From Turritopsis dohrnii (lineage: Eukaryota > Cnidaria > Hydrozoa > Anthoathecata > Oceaniidae), in the NCBI GenBank assembly GCA_027922465.2, contig BQMF02000820.1:1-64000 (forward strand): a stretch of DNA of 64,000 nt, given 5' to 3'. The notes below the pieces were generated by a model. That model worked only from the letters and a program-made list of their open reading frames with translations. It ran no database searches and was not told the origin of the DNA. Positions 24,290-34,749 of this stretch are shown here, piece after piece. Made by a program: the position numbers and the translations under genes. Every line of letters starts with the position of its first letter. Position 1 is the stretch's first letter.

Positions 24290-24500
24290 GATTACAGTAT
24301 AAAAGATATGTTATCACCCTAGGGAGCTAAGTCACGCCGTTTCGAAATAAATATTAATTTGGGTCTCGTTTTTGCAATTAAACCCCCTTTTTTTTTATTA
24401 TTGTCTTGTTCTTGCGATCTTGTTTCCACATTACGTTTTGTCTCGCCGATGTATATTTCACCGCATAAACATTTACCCTCGTAAATTTGGCAAGATGGGT
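24290..24500 (-). pseudogene. Penelope-like element: GIY-YIG endonuclease fragment
   Basis: The minus-strand frame contains YEGKCLCGEIYIGETKRNVE, the start of the GIY-YIG nuclease with its YIGET-R pattern, and then degenerates. It is the 3' part of a Penelope copy. Together with the N-terminal fragment at 22735-23507 on the same strand it may reflect an original tandem arrangement, as is common for Penelope elements. Confidence 0.7.
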
Positions 24501-24518
24501 GATTACGTTTCCAAAATG

Positions 24519-25230
24519 GATAGTATGATACAAGAAGGTATTGAAAAAGGAGTCTATGAAACAACTAATGATACAACCATTAGCCATGACCTGCATAACT
24601 TATCGTTAGTGTCAGAAGATTTTGTAAAGTACATAATATTGGCGATAAATGCAAGTTAAGTTAGAAAAAAAGTACAGTCCTTACAAAATTTCCAAATCTA
24701 CTGAGAATAACATTATTGAGCGTATTTCGGTTGAAGTTAACAGCCGAATTAATTATCCATTGCAAAGCATTTTGAACGATTTAGTAGCACGGGATTTAAT
24801 TGACATGTCTAACGAAACAACGAAATTCTGCGTTTCTTAGGTTACATGCAAAGTATGTTTCGTGGAAGCCTGGAATTGTCATTCTAGTTTTAAATTTTCA
24901 GGTGCACTGTTTCAAAACATTCCACTGTAAAATTTTTAGTTAAATGTTTAGAGAAAGGAGACCAGACAAGCGTGCAGAGTCAAAGATCATAAGATACCCT
25001 TACCACTGGACGCCGCAAAGCATTGCACAATGTTGAAAAAACGAGGAGAACTCAAAACACCAGGCACCCTTGGCTTTGATCCTCTCCGTAACCACGAAAA
25101 TCTTCAAACGCTTCGTGAGATACAATTTTATCGAGTGGTTGGTAGTGAAGTGACCATTTTAGATTTGGTGATGCAAGGATCAAAAGTGGCGTTGGAAAAC
25201 GCGTTACAAACCACTTTCAGGATTTAACCA
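24519..25230 (+). pseudogene. Integrase-core transposon protein remnant
   Basis: Interrupted plus-strand frames read MGDYVSKMDSMI (about 24498), ENNIIERISVEVNSRINYPL and DMSNETTKFCVSWVTCKV (24649-24860), then FDPLRNHENLQTLREIQFY (25030-25227). From memory of the family, the SRINYP...TKFCVS...EAW and FG-DPL...REREF blocks resemble the integrase-core domain protein abundant in cnidarian and fish genomes. Several stops make it a relic. The N-terminal HTH fragment at 22621-22740 on the same strand may belong to the same former gene. Confidence 0.4.
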
Positions 25231-26100
25231 TTAACTTGAGTCAAGATATTTAATCGCTAATGAAATTTGTAAATTGTTTTTGTAATTGTACAAGATACAC
25301 TACTTGGGTTATTTAGGTGAATTCACTTGCAAAGGCTCAGTTGACTGACAAAATGTAGTTAAATCGTATAGTTTGACGTATGGCCGACTGAAAAAGTTGT
25401 TTCTAACTTTGAGGCTAAAAATTCATATCTCACGTTGCATATAAAAAATATGTTTTTCCGAAGTATCGGGTGTATTCAAGTTTTAGTCACGAAAAAGAGA
25501 CTTTGCATAACCGAGTCGATTCTTATCCCGTTTGCTAATGATATACAACAACGAAAGGGAGACAGATTAAACATAGCCTTAAGAAAAATATCAACAAACA
25601 GTTTCCTTTACTTGCTGTGACTTCAAAGAAACATTTGCCTGTTAAATTTTAATTTTGAATACCATTATGTTTTAAACACTTTCTCTGGAAAAAATGCTAG
25701 TGTTTGAAATCATTTTCGGTAGCAGTCTCTTTTGGTAAAACTTTTGTGAGTACTTTCCTTTTAAAAAGGGTAGCACGTGTTATAGAAGGCATTGTAACGC
25801 GTTATAAATTTCTACTGAATTACGCCTGATGTTAACTTTCTGATTCATTTCCACCTTGGAGAATGGTTTTTGATACATTATTGTTTACCATAAAAAATAA
25901 AAATGCGCGCTGTGCATCCGCTTTTTTCTCTCTAAAATTAATTGCATCGTTTGAAGATGCAATGCAATGGTTCCACGTGATTAAAAAATCTAACGTCAAT
26001 AATACGGAAAAAAACACTCACGGATGCGATATATATAGTAGTAAAAATTGTGCGTACTGGAAAACAACACAAAGATTAAAATCGCTGTAACTGTTCATGC
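25231..26100. other. Non-coding stretch, no gene seen
   Basis: AT-rich DNA with no supportable gene. Confidence 0.35.
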
Positions 26101-26117
26101 AATCCATACCCCAACGT

Positions 26118-26822
26118 AAACAAAAGCCAAACGCGGAAGTCGTAAAAGTTTCAAAATATGAATTGTAAACAAATTTATACCTTCTTGCGATTTTTCTTTG
26201 CATGAAGGTAAGATTGGATATTAATATCGAATATTGTTCTTTACCAACCTAAAACGTCATTTAAAACCATGATATTCATTTCTTCAATCGCGCATTATTG
26301 TTTTAATTTGTCTTCCCTAAAGGAAAAGTGATGATGCAAAAAACCCTATACATACTATAAGAAAAACAAAACAATCAAACAAAAAAGTTCAAGAGCGTAT
26401 ACTTACCCTAAAAACATTTAATTCTGAAAATGACGTCTCAAAAAATGGCTACAAAAATTTTAATCACGGAACAATGTTGAGAAAGTACACCCAACTGATC
26501 TGAAAAATACAGTAACCGTTACCGAGATTTATCTATATTTTGAAAAGGCAAACCCGTAAGTCGTAAACGTGTCAAAATATGAATTGCAAACAAATTAATA
26601 CCTTATAGTGATCTTCTTTTTACGAAGCTAAGATTGGATATCAATAGAGAATATTGTTCTTCACCAACCCAGAACGTCATGATTTAAAATCCATTTCTTC
26701 AAATTTCATTGTTTTTATTTGTCTTCCCTAAAGGAGAAGTAATGATGCAGAAACCCTATTTATATTATAAGAAAAACAAAACAAACAAAAAAGTTCAAGA
26801 GCGTACTTACCCAAAAACATTA
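26118..26822. repeat. Two direct copies of a roughly 280-bp non-coding repeat
   Basis: Copy 1 (about 26118-26416) and copy 2 (about 26550-26822) share long blocks: TCAAAATATGAATTG, AAGATTGGATAT, TTTGTCTTCCCTAAAGGA, AAAAAAGTTCAAGAGCGTA. They are about 430 bp apart in the same orientation. Parts of the block also resemble 7390-7560. This may be the interior of a non-autonomous element family. Confidence 0.65.
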
Positions 26823-26954
26823 ATAAATCTTCGTGCAATACTTTCGTTACTAACTTTGTTGTCTTGAAATTTCTTACTCTCGTACGTATCATTACCTGCT
26901 TTTCAAAATAGCAAATGAAAACTTGCTGGAAAACGCTACTGCAAGGGTTTGTGC

Positions 26955-27080
26955 TTATACTAATCGTGAATGTGTCTTGCGCGGTCTAACTGCCGCTATA
27001 TGACATTGATTAAGACGATTTTGACCGTTAAAAACGACCCGAAACATTCACTCTCTAAACTAACAACTGGATGCACAGCG
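26955..27080. repeat. Second copy of the TACTAATCGTGAATGTG repeat
   Basis: It shares TACTAATCGTG, GTGTCTTGCG, ACTGCCGCTATATGAC, GATTTTGACC and CACTCTCTAAA, in order, with 9632-9735. It is therefore a second member of that dispersed family. Confidence 0.6.
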
Positions 27081-27097
27081 CGTATTAGGATATACAT

Positions 27098-27898
27098 GGT
27101 GAGTGAAAAAAAAATACTGTTTTTTTCACAAAAACTATCTTTCGATTAAATAATTATATTAAATAATAATTTAATAAATAATTTATTTCTGAATAGAGGA
27201 ATCCTTTGCCTATCTTTTGGTGTATCACTTTTCTAATTTGGTTGAGTAGAAAAAAAGTTATAGACAAAAAACTGGAAGCGGTCCTTGTAAACATCTTTGA
27301 AAAATGGACAAAAACGCCAAGCAAAATGTCTCAAAAGAAGATTTATGTTTTTATTGCAAACCAAAAGGGAACATACACAATTAAATCTGCTAAAACTTAT
27401 ATTTTTGTTATTCTCAATGATAAAGTTAAGTAAAAAGTTTAAACTCTTGTCAACACTTTCTTAAATCTGTATTCACTGAAACTTTTTACAAAAGACTGTC
27501 TTGTATAAAATATTGAGAAATGCCGTAACTACATACAACAAAGGGTTTGGGTATGCATCCAGTTTGCTAGGGTAAATATTACTAAAGAGGTGATTAGACA
27601 ATAAATTGTGTCTTTTGTTTCAATTCCCACAGCCTTTTCATTATCATTATCGAATTTAATCAAAGAGTCGCGCAGGAATACTTTGTTCGACTTTTTTGTT
27701 CATTTTTTGAAGATTTTTACAAGGACCACCTCCAGTTTTTTGTCCATAACTTTTTTTCTACTGAACCAAGTCAGAAGAATGATACACCAAATTATATTTA
27801 ACAGATTTCTCTAATCAGAAACAAAAACACTATCTTTCATATTTATTCAATCTAAAGATATTTCTTGTGAAACAACGACACTTGTTTTGACTCACCCG
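27098..27898. repeat. Large imperfect inverted repeat
   Basis: The left arm (about 27098-27340) and right arm (about 27690-27898) are imperfect inverted copies: GGTGAGT at the left outer end against ACTCACC at the right, and TTTGGTGTATCA-TT against AATGATACACCAAA further in. The two open frames over the arms (27206 and 27608) are artefacts of this. It probably is an old MITE with long inverted ends; no clear target duplication is seen. Confidence 0.5.
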
Positions 27899-27899
27899 G

Positions 27900-29925
27900 T
27901 AGATTTTAGTTTTATGGGAGGGCCATGTTGTGTATCGAGAAAGGGGTCCTAAGGGCGTAATTTAGGGGAGGACATAACGGCAATACCGCACAATAACCAT
28001 CCCTTTTTAATTTTCAATCTTTCAAGTGAAAGCGAAAAAACAAGATTAAGATATCGAATGAACTCAATTTTCAACGCAAGTTGAATAATGGATCAATTTT
28101 CAACTTTAAAATTTCAATGTTAAATTAAAAATGGAATTGAATTAAAAATTAGGGCAAAGTTCAATTTTAACCTGAAAATTTACTTGAAAAATTGAATGAA
28201 CGTTTGATACACGGATGGTTTTGATGAGCGTATGCATTTCTATGGAAATATACACTACACTAAATATACACTATTTCAATAATAATAACAACAACAAAGA
28301 TGTGAGCATAGAATCTGGTAACAGACTTGTGATTAACGGTTTTTCAAAGGGGTCATTCAATGAATATGTAATGCTAATGGGTTGGGTGGTTCTCCGTTTC
28401 TGTTGCGGTAAATAAGGGTTTCTTCGAAAAAAAAAATGTATGTTTTGAATTATAATTTTTTGAAACCGAAAATGAATTCAAACAGATAACTGCCTTTTTC
28501 TAACTCGATTTTTGAAAACTTTGATGTTCAAAGACAGAACAGATAGCTAACAAACGTAGAAAGTAATAAGAAAGTCTGATCTGTGCTTTACTGACACGAA
28601 AAACATATCTATTTTCAAGTGCCAAAGTTCATTGATTCAGTACCATAAAAGTAACTAAAAGTCCCAGTTTTATGTAGACCTACTTGATTAATGTCCATTC
28701 CTTCATCAATTAAGTGATAAAATATCAAAGAAAACGTATTTTAAATGTATGTGATTTAAAACCTTCGAAAATTCAAAAGGCTGCGTTCGTTCATTAGAAT
28801 GTATATTGAGTTTTTAACGGGGACTCGCAGACTCTAAATCGCAGACTAATTGCCATTTCGGCCGGAGGAAGAGGAGGAGGAGAAGGAGGAGTAGGAGTCA
28901 GAGTCCACGGGTGTTTTAATACGGTATTCGCTACCGCTGCTACCGTAATAAAGATGCTAGATATTTGTCTTTGTTCCAAAACATTGCATAAGGAAAAAAA
29001 AAACGTGTTTTTGTCTTTTAAGTAATATGTTTATATCAAGAATCATGATGCATTTTTGGAAAGCTTATTTACATCTCTAAAAGCCCATGTTAAAAATTTT
29101 GAGGTAAACTAAAAATTTTAAATTTTAGAGTGCGTCAATGAAAATGAACCTTGTTGTAAAAAAGTACCTCCATTTGCAAAACGAATTAACTTTGTTTTAC
29201 ACTTTTATAATCACAAGACATAGAGTGGAAAACCCTTTTTTTCGTTTTCAGAATTATTTTCAATTTCTCTAAAACCTAGTTTTCTGTCTTCATTTTTTTT
29301 CGTTTACAAGAGTATAAGTCATGTGCTATTCAAAATTAAAAGATACAAAAAAAGCGTTTTAAGATCTGACCTTTAGCGTATCAGTTAGCCTCAATCTCAA
29401 TCTCCGAGCTCCGAACATCAAACGGGAGTTGCTCTGACACGATAAATGAACACTGAAAAAAACAGCTTCACAGATTTTTCTTTTTTTTGCGTGAACTAAT
29501 TAATTATTTATGACAACGGAATTTTGAAACTTACTTATTGCTAACTTACTTACTTACACAAATCAGCCGCTAATAGAATGTTTTTGGAAAATAAACAGAC
29601 TTCCCAGCCACTTCCTGAAAAAATAGTTCAACCATTGGAAAATTCAGAGTTCCTTTCATCTTGATGTGCAAAGGTGGGTGGTTCAAAAGCTTCAAATTCA
29701 GCATTACATTGCACAGCCCCAAAGCATTTCAAAATCTAGGGGACATCAACGGTCCAGAATATTTGAAAATTCAAACTTTTTTTTGCACTCAAAATTATCA
29801 GCAAATCTGTAATCTTTGATTGGAAATGAGAGAAAAAATATCACACGATATATTTTCCTTTGACGCATTGATCCCTCCTGCTCCCAAAATTTTATTTCTA
29901 AAACCGTCTTGGTACCTGCTTAATT
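27900..29925. other. Non-coding stretch with a purine microsatellite
   Basis: AT-rich DNA. The GGA/GAA-rich tract at about 28861-28895 is a purine microsatellite. No coding region is supported. Confidence 0.35.
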
Positions 29926-29927
29926 AT

Positions 29928-30460
29928 GTTCGGTGGATGATTCGATTGTGTGTTTATATACTGCAGCTTGTTGTCAGGGTGAAAAGTTTGTAGTATACTT
30001 CCCCCCATGTTATGGTTATGTTAAGGTGAAAGATTCATGCCCCTTGAATGGAAAGTGCCTCGTCGAAAGATCAATATATGAAGCTATAGTGACCTCTGAG
30101 GATGACCTATCATATATGGCCAGATAGTCTACATCGGCTTAGCTGAACCGCCTTCAAACAACGTCTCAGCACACACAAAACTTCGTTCAACCACGAAAAG
30201 TATAAAAAAGAGACAGAGCTATCGAAAGAAGTTTGGAGGTTGAAAAGAAATAGCCACTCGTCAAAAGTTAGTTGGCGAACAGTCAGGCAATGTCAGCCTT
30301 TCAGCAGAGTCAAAGTGAAGTGTCATTTATGTTTGAACGGGAACTTGAAATAGCAACATGCCCTGATCATGGAAAGCTGTTGAATTCTAGAACTGAACCC
30401 ATCTTGAAATGTCGCCACGTGAATAAATTCACCCTTAAATTTCATGACTCTAAAGACTGA
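29928..30460 (+). pseudogene. Reverse-transcriptase C-terminal remnant with GIY-YIG-like region
   Basis: A short frame ends in DSCPLNGKCLVERSIYEAIV. It is followed in other frames by YIGLAEPPFKQRLSTH, then SKEVWRLKR, then an HLCLNG segment and, in the last frame, CRHVNKFTLKF. This sequence of blocks (CPLxGKCL, IYxAxV, YIGL..FKxR, LSKxxWxLK, CxLCL, RH.NKF) is a pattern I know from the C-termini of invertebrate retroelement proteins with a GIY-YIG-like domain. At least three frame breaks and several stops show a relic. The catalytic RT part is absent. Confidence 0.55.
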
Positions 30461-30946
30461 CGTATATGACATCAGAATGAAGCCATCGCATTGAACGATC
30501 CGTTAACATAGGCTTCAAACGACGTACGTTCATTTTCAATTGATGATCGCACTAGTGTGAAACTCTGAGTATTGAAATAATTTAATTTATTACTTATATG
30601 AAATATATGAAAAAGTTTGTTCTAAATTAGGGCAATTATTGCAAATTGGGGAAAAGTATATTATAAATTAGCGCATATTACTGCAAATTGGGGCATAACA
30701 ACCTATAACTCTTAAATAATCCCTTTCAAATAATTCGTCTCAAGTACCAGTTTTATTACGAATTGGGGCAAAGTTTACTACTAATCAGGCCAGACACTAC
30801 AAATTGTAATTATTTTTTAATGAAAACAACCTTCAAACAATCATTGATCTTAGGGCTTAAAACAGTGATTTTACAAATAAAATAGATAGGAAAAATCATT
30901 TGATTTAAACTATTTTAATACAGATATAAAAAACATCATAATAAAA
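30461..30946. other. Non-coding stretch, no gene seen
   Basis: AT-rich DNA with repeated AAATTRGGGCA motifs (30628-30790) but no gene. Confidence 0.4.
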
Positions 30947-31140
30947 ATGGTGGTCCTCAGCAAGCAGCAAAGATCTTTGACCATTTCAATAGCAATTCTG
31001 CATGACGATATTTACAAGAAAAGAAAACCGAAAAGATTAAGGCTGAGAAAGTTGTATCAAGAAAGAAAGAGTTCAGGATTTTTTCACGTACTGACAAAGG
31101 AACTGTTCGACCGTGAATACTTTTTTCGCTTGTTATACAA
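30947..31140 (+). pseudogene. PIF/Harbinger transposase N-terminal fragment
   Basis: The frame contains LRLRKLYQERKSSGFFHVLT, then KELFDREYFFRLLY. This resembles the conserved N-terminal block of Harbinger nucleases (a W..R.WL..R...G.F..L...L..D...F...). Only this start survives; the frame then runs into the tyrosine-recombinase fragment. It may be the trace of an autonomous partner for the Harbinger-type MITEs, but that is inference. Confidence 0.45.
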
Positions 31141-31149
31141 GGCAGAATA

Positions 31150-31850
31150 TCCACCCAAGAGTTTGTGAATTGTTAACCGGGATCTTTAACAACAGACCTC
31201 CTAAACCACGGTTTGTGTTTATCTGGGATGTGCAGAAGGTCTTGGATTATTTGAATAACCTACCTTCCAATGATGAATTAAATGTGAAACTTTTAACACA
31301 GAAACTTACAGCTTTGTTAGCATTGACCTCAGCATCTAAGGATCATGAAATTTGTTTCCTAAATATTGAGTACATGGTTAAAACTGAACAGAGCTACAAA
31401 TTTACTTTTGATAAGTTAACGAAGAGTTGGCGCCAGGGAAATCCCCCACTATCTATTGAGTTTACAGCTTATATTGAAAATCCTAAACTATGTGTAGTTT
31501 GCACTTTGGATGACTACCTAAAGCGAACAGCGGAACGTAGAGTTAAAGGACAGACGCAATTGCTTTTAAGTACACTTAGTCCTTATCAGGAAGTCAAAAA
31601 GTCCACCGTAGCAGGTTGGATTAAGTCAGTCCTGTCTGCAGCAGGCATTGACACTAAGTTATTTACTGCACATTCAACAAGGTCAGCCTCTTCTTCTAAG
31701 GCTTCTGTTCTTGGCATGTCTATGCAGGATATTTTGAATCGTGGTAATTGGTCTCGAGAGTCTACGTGGCAAAGGCATTACCATAATTTTGTACAAAGTG
31801 AGTCCCAGGTGTATCAAAAAGGTATAGACCTGGGTAGCGCTTTAAACTGA
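31150..31850 (+). CDS. DIRS/Crypton-type tyrosine recombinase (partial)
   Basis: The open frame runs 31113-31850 (245 codons from its first ATG); meaningful similarity starts around residue 13 (HPRVCELLTGIFNNRPPKPR). A VFIWDVQKVLDYL segment marks the start of the catalytic domain. The motif AHSTRSASSSKA supplies the H..R box, and RGNWSRESTWQRHYHNF the W/H and the nucleophilic tyrosine. The first catalytic arginine, expected in the SASxxHE segment, reads Lys (TSASKDHE), which would impair activity. The N-terminal core-binding domain is missing, and no reverse transcriptase is seen nearby, so DIRS and Crypton origins cannot be separated. GC-rich palindromes follow directly at 31860-31980. Confidence 0.75.
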
Positions 31851-31859
31851 GGAGGTTTA

Positions 31860-31980
31860 CGGCCCGGGAGGGCCGTACTTAGCTAGCGCTAAGAGGTTTG
31901 GAACCCAACATTACTTCGTACAGCGATTTTATTCATAAAATCCTAATTACACTACGGCCGCTGCGCGGCCTTGTGTAATT
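31860..31980. repeat. Cluster of three palindromes 3' of the recombinase
   Basis: Three perfect or near-perfect inverted repeats: CGGCCC-GGGA-GGGCCG (31860-31875), CTTAG-CTAGCG-CTAAG (31878-31893), and a long one at 31945-31980 with outer arms AATTACAC / GTGTAATT and inner arms GGCCGC / GCGGCC. They are GC islands in AT-rich DNA directly behind the recombinase gene and may be its terminal recombination sites or transcription-ending hairpins. Confidence 0.7.
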
Positions 31981-32083
31981 ATGAAATTTCAATGGTACAG
32001 ATTTCATCCTCGTACATGGCCTATGTCAGTTCTTACAAATGATTTAATAACTGAATATAAAGTCATTTGTATTTAATTAAAAC

Positions 32084-32625
32084 AAGATGCTCTTACAGGC
32101 ATAAGGACTTCTGCAAAATCAGCTGAAGCTTGAAAAATGAAATATTTTATGACATTTTTGAGATTCGAAAAAATAAAACCTCGGTGTGTTCGAACCACCG
32201 ACTTTTCTTTTAATCGCCGAATTCCTTACCAACTGCTCCACGGAAGCAACATAGTTATGTACATATATATATAGCATTGTTGACTCTTCTGTTTACAAAA
32301 CGTTGAAAACTTCTTTTTAGTTAGAAAAGAATGATCACAGTCCAAGATAATTATAATTTTCTTCCATAAATTTTCTTTTTTCAAATTAAAATATATATTT
32401 TTTTTTTCTTTAAAATCCATTTAAAATTGATCAAAGAAACTTTTGTTAATCTTTCGCTGACATGCAATGGACGGTGCTTTGGTTGCATGTAAATGCACGC
32501 ACCAAATTCCAAAAAACCACCAGGTTTGGACAGCAGAAAAAAAAGAACAAGATGCCCTTACGGGCAGAAGGATTTCTGCAAGATTTGCTGAAAATGCACA
32601 AAAATGCAAAAAACAGCAGTCTTGA
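32084..32625 (+). repeat. Interspersed AAGATGCYCTTAC repeat, two copies
   Basis: The block AAGATGCYCTTACRGGCA, then AAGGAYTTCTGCAARAT and GCTGAA occurs at 32084-32140 and 32546-32610, and inverted at 53578-53632. The last copy is followed by an A-rich tail on its own strand. Three dispersed copies with A-rich 3' flanks suggest a SINE-like or short retroposed repeat. Confidence 0.55.
32168..32248 (-). tRNA. tRNA-like relic (pseudo-tRNA or SINE head)
   Basis: On the minus strand the sequence has a box-A-like segment (TGGAGCAGTTGGTAAGGA), and 35-40 bases later a box-B-like GTGGTTCGAACAC inside arms CGGTG / CACCG. The spacing matches a tRNA, but the T loop is 9 rather than 7 bases and the acceptor stem pairs poorly. 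It lies between two copies of the dispersed repeat, so a tRNA-derived SINE is as likely as a tRNA gene relic. Anticodon not assigned. Confidence 0.3.
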
Positions 32626-33494
32626 TCGGTTTCCCACTTGTTTCCCAATTATTCATTATTTTGACAAACATCAACTTAAACAAAATGTAAATGTGAATTT
32701 TCGAAACCTTGAGCTGGGAAACTATTTTGATCTATTGATCTATCAGTTTTTTTTAATTCCACTTTTCCTGTTGTTTATTGTCACCTAATTTCAAGTTTAT
32801 GTGCAGGTCTGCATATGCTCAGACCGCCCTGATATCATGTGGTGGGCATCATCACAACAAAGCTGCGCATAGCCGTCTAAACCACAAATGAAATCTCCCC
32901 CTTTCACTTTTCAAAATGTTGACATGTCTGCTTCAAAGATACGAGTAGGCAGGTAACCATCATATACCTAGGCCGGACAGGGTTAGTGGGAGGGGCGGGT
33001 GTAAGCAAAATATATTTGTTCACACCCAATCTCATGCAAACGCTATTACGAACGCCGTTGTTTTATATAACACCGCCTCTTTTGGTCCAGTTATTGAAAA
33101 GTTCATATTTTAGTTAATTTCTTCGGGTTCGAACATTTTCCCCTCAAATTACTTGAACAAAAAAGAAATTATGTACCAGCGGATACGAAAAAACAAAAAC
33201 AAACAAAAGTAACAATTTGATATCATTTTTTAAAAATTTTGATACAAATATAAATTAAATGAGTTCTTTCATGGCTATTTACTCCAAAATGCGAGAGACA
33301 AAATGAGTTGACGGTTTATATCGTAAAGATATCATCATTAAATCAGATCTTCATTTTGGAAACAATAATCCGGTTTTCCGATTGTTGCAACAGCCTTCGT
33401 AATCATTATCTTGAATACATCTATGCAGGAATTTGAACCACTTCATCAATGTCTTCAAAGTTCCGTGTGTAACGAACAAACGAGCTGCACACAG
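32626..33494. other. Non-coding stretch, no gene seen
   Basis: AT-rich DNA with no supportable gene or repeat. Confidence 0.35.
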
Positions 33495-33658
33495 CAGTGG
33501 CGGATCTAGAGGTATGTCGAAATTTGTGTAGGAGAGCATTAACATATTTGTGAATTTAATTTATATTACCAATGGGATTATTTGAACGCTTTTCTTTTAT
33601 GATTAGATTGCTAACACTCTCCTACACAAATTTCGACATACCTCTAGATCCGCCACTG
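33495..33658. mobile_element. MITE copy C, CAGTGGCGGATCTAGAGG family
   Basis: A 164-bp element with inverted ends CAGTGGCGGATCTAGAGG, then TATGTCGAAATTTGTGTAGG. It is flanked by the perfect 5-bp duplication CACAG (33490-33494 and 33659-33663). It is nearly identical to copy B at the ends, with the interior in the opposite orientation. It has no coding capacity. Confidence 0.88.
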
Positions 33659-34078
33659 CACAGTAGTATACATTGTTACATATAAATGATATACAGCACG
33701 GTCCATTATCTGTTCATCTGTGTCGGAGGTTATATCTGGTATGCATGCTTAAAACATCGATCGAAATTCAAGTTCGTGCATCAAGAAAAGTTCTGTCATG
33801 TTCATATCAAGCGTCATTAAGTTTTGTTGTTTATTTTCATTTTACCTGTTATCGTACACAACCAAAAAGGTTAAGATGGCTGTCTAAAAGAGAGAAAAAA
33901 TACCTATCATATTGAAAGTATATACAATAACAATCACAGTTAATCTTTCACATACATTTTAGCATCTTTTCTGGAATCCCCTTCGAATAACATGTAGAAC
34001 CATGAATGCGAATACAATACGGCAGCTTTAATCAACAATATCATTTCGTAATAAACGTCACATTTTGCTTCCACATAG

Positions 34079-34320
34079 TTCGCCAACATTTTGACCAACA
34101 TCGGCTGACCAACATGTTGGCCAACAATGTTGCCCGGTTTGCGTTAGGCGCCAACATGCTCAAGAAGGAAGAAAAAAAATCTCAAAAAATGTTAGCCAAC
34201 ATTTATTAAATATTTAATAAATGTTGGCCAACATTTCCGCCAGAATTTGCATGTAGTAGCATGTTTGTCGGTTTGCGCTGGGTAACCAACATGTTGGCCA
34301 ACATTTCGACCAACATTTTA
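34079..34320. repeat. CCAACATGTTGGCCAACA repeat cluster
   Basis: About ten copies of CCAACAT or GTTGGCCAACAT occur in direct and inverted orientation, including the 12-bp palindrome CCAACATGTTGG twice and a central AATAAATATTTAAT-like palindrome near 34205. This looks like a MITE built from short inverted motifs. Outer ends are not clear. Confidence 0.6.
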
Positions 34321-34749
34321 GCTTTAGAATGTTTTAATTCGAAATTTTTGAAATTCGAACTCCATATCGAATGTTCTTAATTGATTCGAATGTTTATACA
34401 CACCCACCCACACACTACACACATACACACACAGCCACAGGATCTTGTCAACAGCGTACCATAGTCATGTGCAACCTCCAATATTTCATATAAATAAAGA
34501 ACTTCAATTAATTAAATTACAACCTTGAATGCAAATCAAACATTGCTTAAATAATATGCTTTACCTTCTTCACTATTTGTGCATCAATAAAACAAGGTAA
34601 TAGACCAGTATTAGAAAATGATTTGAATAACTTACAATGAATTGGATAAATAATTATACATCAAATATGAATTACACAAAAAGTGCCTAGAAAATATTGA
34701 ATTGCTGAACATTAATCATTTTATTAAGATTTAAAACAAAACAAAATTA

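Noticed and set aside
32168..32248. Functional tRNA gene
   Set aside because: The T loop is too long and the acceptor stem does not pair, so I list it only as a low-confidence relic.
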